Below, piece by piece: positions 61,126 to 64,000 of a stretch of DNA of 64,000 nt. Positions within the stretch are counted from its first letter, which is position 1. The number at the start of each line of letters is the position of its first letter. This DNA is from Deltaproteobacteria bacterium (GTDB lineage: Bacteria; Desulfobacterota; Binatia; UTPRO1). Below the pieces are notes generated by a model. That model had not been told where the DNA came from, made no database searches, and worked only from the letters and a program-made list of their open reading frames with translations. The position numbers were made by a program, and so were the translations under genes. The stretch covers positions 1-64,000 of the forward strand of contig JACQEO010000080.1 of assembly GCA_016200545.1 (NCBI GenBank). The letters are read 5' to 3'.

Positions 61126-61395
61126 TCAGCGGCGACCCCGGAGCAGATCCTCGACGGCCGACGTCTTCGGATCAGCGGAGCTGAACTCCTCGATGAAGAT
61201 GCGTACGCTCCGGAGGGCAGCCTTGGAGCTCAGGGCACGCGCCCGCCGTTTCGGCGGTATCGCGACGCCGACGGGGACGATCGCAGCCGCCGGCTTGCCG
61301 TGGCGCAGGATTACGATGCGCTTGCCGCGGTGCTCGGCGGCGTCCACGATCTCGGAGAGATGGGCCTTGGCGTGAGCGAGCGAGGCCTTCCGCAC
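61126..61395 (-). CDS. Phd/YefM-type antitoxin
   Basis: Protein of 89 aa: KASLAHAKAHLSEIVDAAEHRGKRIVILRHGKPAAAIVP is the Phd/YefM fold, followed by a C-terminal tail that would wrap the toxin. GTG 61395 lies six bases after a CATAAT -10 box, again pointing to a leaderless transcript. The longer open frame to 61683 is spurious. Confidence 0.9.
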   Translation of the reverse strand: MRKASLAHAKAHLSEIVDAAEHRGKRIVILRHGKPAAAIVPVGVAIPPKRRARALSSKAALRSVRIFIEEFSSADPKTSAVEDLLRGRR

Positions 61396-61401
61396 GTGAC
61401 C

Positions 61402-61430
61402 ATTATGACTATCGCGGCGTATGAACGCAA
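61402..61430 (-). promoter_or_regulatory. candidate promoter of phd-vapC
   Basis: On the minus strand TTGCGT (61430-61425), 17-base spacer, CATAAT (61407-61402). The start codon at 61395 falls at +1. Confidence 0.45.
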
Positions 61431-61500
61431 CGCTGTGCTTCGAGGCGACGGTCTGGCCCGGTTTGGATCTAGATATCTTGACAATTCGGAACCGTGCTCG

Positions 61501-61839
61501 ATGATGATTGAAGCGGTCCAGCAAAGGCTCGTCTCGCCCGCAAATGTCGCGCAGAAGCTCGCGCGGCGTCCGCAGGTCGTCCGACGGCTCGCGACTTATG
61601 AGGTGAGCCTGCAGGCGATTCCTTCGCTGGGGATCGAGATCGCGACGCTGACGGAGACGACGATCCTGCAGACGGTGCGCCATCAGCGGCGATACGGCTT
61701 GCTGACCAACGACTCGCTCATCGTGGCGACAATGCTGCAGCAGGGAGTACGCATATTGGCCAGTGCGGATCGCCGTCTGGCGGGCGTCACCGAGCTGGAG
61801 ATCGTCGGTCCCGGCGATCTGGCCTCCCCGGGGAACTGA
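61501..61839 (+). pseudogene. PIN-domain protein, 5' truncated
   Basis: About 112 residues match the C-terminal three quarters of a second PIN-toxin family: LVSPANVAQKLARRPQVVRRL, LQAIPSLGIEIATLTE and RRYGLLTNDSLIVATMLQQGVRILASADRRL. The N-terminal strand with the first catalytic Asp is missing: the frame continues upstream but loses resemblance before 61490. It is therefore probably inactive, broken at the right edge of the accessory region. Confidence 0.75.
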
Positions 61840-61901
61840 AGCATTCCGATCGGCACGCGGGTGGTGTAGGGTCCCCGCAACCCCCCGCGAGGAGCGTACC
61901 C

Positions 61902-62921
61902 ATGAGCCAAGACCAGACCGTGAACCAGCTGGAGCATCTCGACGAAGAGCTCGAGAGCATCCTCACTTCGTTCGACAGCAGCTACGCCTGGAACTACGGG
62001 AGTGTGAAGGAGGGGCTGCGCGACCTCTACGAGAAGGCGAAGCGCGATCAGTGGAACGGTACGACGCAACTCGCGTGGGATACCCAAGTCGATCCCGAGC
62101 ACGGCATTCTGCCCGATATCGCCAACCCGCTCATGGGCTACGCGCCGTACGAGCGTCTCAACCAGAAGGAGCGCGATCACCTGCGCCACGGCCAAGTGGC
62201 GCTGCAGCTGTCGCAGTTCCTGCACGGCGAGCAGGGCGCGCTGATCGTCGCCTCGCAGCTCGTCGGCGCCGTGCCGTGGATGGACGCCAAGTACTACGCG
62301 GGCACTCAGACGATGGACGAGGCGCGCCACGTCGAAGTCTTCGGCCGCTATCTCCGCGACAAGCTCGAGTGGCAATGGCCGGTGAACGAAAATTTGAAAG
62401 AGCTCCTCGACGCCACCATCAAAGACAGCCGCTGGGACTTCAAGTACCTCGGGATGCAGATCATCATCGAAGGCCTCGCGATGGCGGCCTTCGGCAACCT
62501 CTTCCAGATCACGACCGAGCCGCTGCTGAAGGAGCTCGTCCGCTACGTCATGAAAGACGAGTCGCGCCACGTCGCCTTCGGCGTCCTCTCGCTGAAGGAC
62601 TACTACCAGGACATGCCCGCAGGCGAGATCCGCGATCGCGAGGACTTCATCATCTACGCGTGCGAGCTCATGCGGAACCGACTCGTCGGCGATCAGATCG
62701 CGGTCGCGATGGGTTGGAACCGCGACGAGGTACGCGACGTCGTACTCGGGTCGCCGCTCGGCCTCGCATTCCGCCGCACGCTTTTCATGCGCGTGGTGCC
62801 GAACCTGAAGCGCCTCGGACTGTTGAGCCCACGCGTCAGGGCCGCGTTCGCGAAGCTCGAGATCCTCGAGTTCGAGGACGCCGATCCCGAGGCGCAGGAT
62901 CGGGAGCTCGGTCTCGTCTGA
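61902..62921 (+). CDS. diiron ferritin-like / R2-type oxygenase
   Basis: Protein of 339 aa, helical. The six metal ligands of the diiron class are all present: Glu110 (LHGEQGA), Glu140 and His143 (DEARHVE), Glu190 (IIEGLAM), Glu220 and His223 (DESRHVAFG). Related proteins include ribonucleotide-reductase-like and AurF-like oxygenases. There is no radical-harbouring partner or reductase nearby. AGGAG precedes the ATG. Substrate unknown. Confidence 0.85.
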   Translation: MSQDQTVNQLEHLDEELESILTSFDSSYAWNYGSVKEGLRDLYEKAKRDQWNGTTQLAWDTQVDPEHGILPDIANPLMGYAPYERLNQKERDHLRHGQVALQLSQFLHGEQGALIVASQLVGAVPWMDAKYYAGTQTMDEARHVEVFGRYLRDKLEWQWPVNENLKELLDATIKDSRWDFKYLGMQIIIEGLAMAAFGNLFQITTEPLLKELVRYVMKDESRHVAFGVLSLKDYYQDMPAGEIRDREDFIIYACELMRNRLVGDQIAVAMGWNRDEVRDVVLGSPLGLAFRRTLFMRVVPNLKRLGLLSPRVRAAFAKLEILEFEDADPEAQDRELGLV

Positions 62922-62928
62922 CGGCGCG

Positions 62929-63686
62929 TCAGGCGCGCGACGCTCTGCGCGCAGGCGCGGCACCGGCCTTCGGCTTGCGCGCCACGAGGACGGCGTATCC
63001 GGGCGGTAGGCGCGCCCCGCCATAGCCGCGCGCGATCCGCACGCGACATCCGACGGCGCGCAGGCGTCGCGTCAGCTCGCGCGTGGGGAGGAGCGTCAGC
63101 CGATGTGTTTCGTCGCGACGGCGATAGGCGCGGCCGATCCGACGAAACGACGTGATCGCGCGGGTCAACGTGCCGCCGGCGCGATCCTCCATCGACAGCG
63201 AAATCACCGCCCAGTCGCGGCCGACGCGGCCGTGCGCCATCGTGGGCGCGCCGCGCCCCGGCTCCTTCACGTCGAACACGAAGAGGCCGCCGGGACGGAG
63301 CGCGCGGACGACGCGGCGAACAGGCGAGCGAACGCCGCCGGTCCCGCCATGTAGTTCACGACCTCGCCGACCGCGACGACGGCGTCGCAGGGGCGAATCG
63401 TCACTCCCGGCAGGCGGCCGCGCGCGAAACGCGCGCCAACGATGCGACGGCGCGCGCGGCGCAGCATCGCCGGTGAGGCGTCGATCGCGAGCACGTCGTG
63501 ACCGGCGGCGACGAGCGCACGCGTTGCGGCGCCCGAGCCGCAGCCGAGCTCGACGACGGTGCCGCGTTCGACGCCGGCCCGACGCAGCAGGGAGACAAGT
63601 CCTGGCGCGGCGGCGCGCGCGAAGTCGCCATACCCGGCGTCGTGAATGAAGGCGAGATCCTCGCCGTAGTAGGGTCGCCGGCGCAC
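62929..63686 (-). pseudogene. class I SAM-dependent methyltransferase, frameshifted
   Basis: The first part (63686-63267, GTG start) has the SAM loop VVELGCGSGAATRAL and VVAVGEVVNYM. Its frame then runs into junk. The correct continuation, RVVRALRPGGLFVFDVKEPG, appears in the next frame and proceeds to 62929. One missing base near 63312 would restore a single protein of about 250 aa. It may be a true mutation or a consensus error. Confidence 0.75.
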
Positions 63687-63799
63687 GCTTGGTTACTAGC
63701 GTACGCGCCGAATCAAGGAAGCCATCCCATCGACTCGTCGCGCTTGACCCCCTCTCGGCGCGCGGGTAGACGACGTCAGCTTCTCTTCGAGGATCCCCA

Positions 63800-64000
63800 A
63801 TGCGCTTCTACGAGTACGAGGCCAAAGGTCTTTTCGCGCGCCACGGCACGCCGCTTCTGAAGGGCCGTGTGGCAAAGACCGCCGCCGAGGCGAAAGCGAT
63901 CGCCGCCGAGATCGGCGGGCCCGTCGTCCTCAAGTCGCAGGTGCTGACCGGCGGCCGCATGAAGGCGGGCGGCGTCAAGTTCGCTGACAATCCCGCCGAT
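63800..64000 (+). CDS. sucC: succinate-CoA ligase beta-subunit-type ATP-grasp protein, partial
   Basis: The first 67 codons run off the window. MRFYEYEAKGLFARHGTPL and VVLKSQVLTGGRMKAGGVKFA are the N-terminal ATP-grasp segments of succinyl-CoA synthetase beta or the related malate-CoA/ATP-citrate ligase beta subunits. A GAGG site lies upstream of the ATG. Which member cannot be decided from this fragment. Confidence 0.85.
   Translation, partial: MRFYEYEAKGLFARHGTPLLKGRVAKTAAEAKAIAAEIGGPVVLKSQVLTGGRMKAGGVKFADNPAD

Overview
GC-rich chromosomal segment from a free-living, Gram-negative, probably soil or sediment bacterium of the deltaproteobacterial / Desulfobacterota-Binatota type; it looks like a metagenome-assembled contig. 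The evidence is Slt- and LolB-like lipoproteins, peptidoglycan recycling genes, tandem DUF507 genes, GroES/GroEL beside them, many acyl-CoA dehydrogenase/MaoC genes and a PPOX-type flavin/F420 oxidoreductase. The taxonomic placement is inference. Nearly all genes start with ATG or GTG, with many 1-4 nt stop/start overlaps (ATGA, GTGA).

Layout. 0.2-2.5 kb: molybdopterin genes (moaB, a moaD-moaE fusion) running into ispH. 2.5-11.4 kb: TPR lipoprotein, LolB-like lipoprotein, a complete DppABCDF-type peptide ABC transporter, bactofilin. 11.4-15.7 kb (minus strand): ffh-rpsP-khpA-rimM-trmD-RNA methyltransferase-rplS. 16-18.7 kb (minus): DUF507 pair and groES-groEL. 18.8-25.5 kb: divergent DAHP synthase, then LD-carboxypeptidase, beta-lactamase-fold hydrolase and Mpl (murein recycling), meeting an Slt lytic transglycosylase tail to tail. 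25.5-28.7 kb: maf-yggS-proC-yggT-yggU-fmdB, ending at a strong terminator. 28.9-37.7 kb: phasin-like and PKD lipoproteins, a SprT-like protein, SDR, EthD, tRNA-Val, PAP2, a frameshifted crcB, a TIGR01777 epimerase and a degenerate NtrC-like regulator. 38-47.4 kb: lipoate-ligase-like protein, HEAT protein, RecB/Cas4-like DUF2779 nuclease, PPOX, RNase Z-like, Yip1, HIT, acyl-CoA dehydrogenase and mesaconyl-CoA-hydratase-like genes. 47.4-49.3 kb: MazEF and a secreted six-repeat protein. 49.4-55.8 kb: Rrf2-GST-SDR-SDR, MaoC pair, quinone oxidoreductase, AidB-like dehydrogenase.

55.9-61.8 kb is the accessory part. modA-modB end without a modC. Then come a 40-bp hairpin repeat, a DUF4143 ATPase, decayed DNA, and a compact diversity-generating retroelement (DGR): a short MutS-like accessory protein (59035), an Asn-codon-rich template region (59252-59383), a second copy of the 40-bp repeat, and a DGR-class reverse transcriptase (59591-60640). 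No matching variable repeat or target protein is visible in the window, so the target is probably remote or lost. A Phd-VapC toxin-antitoxin pair and a 5'-truncated PIN gene follow.

61.9-64 kb: a diiron ferritin-like oxygenase, a frameshifted methyltransferase and the start of a succinyl-CoA-synthetase beta-type gene running off the end. The two frameshifted genes (crcB, methyltransferase) each lack a single base, which fits consensus errors as well as real mutations.
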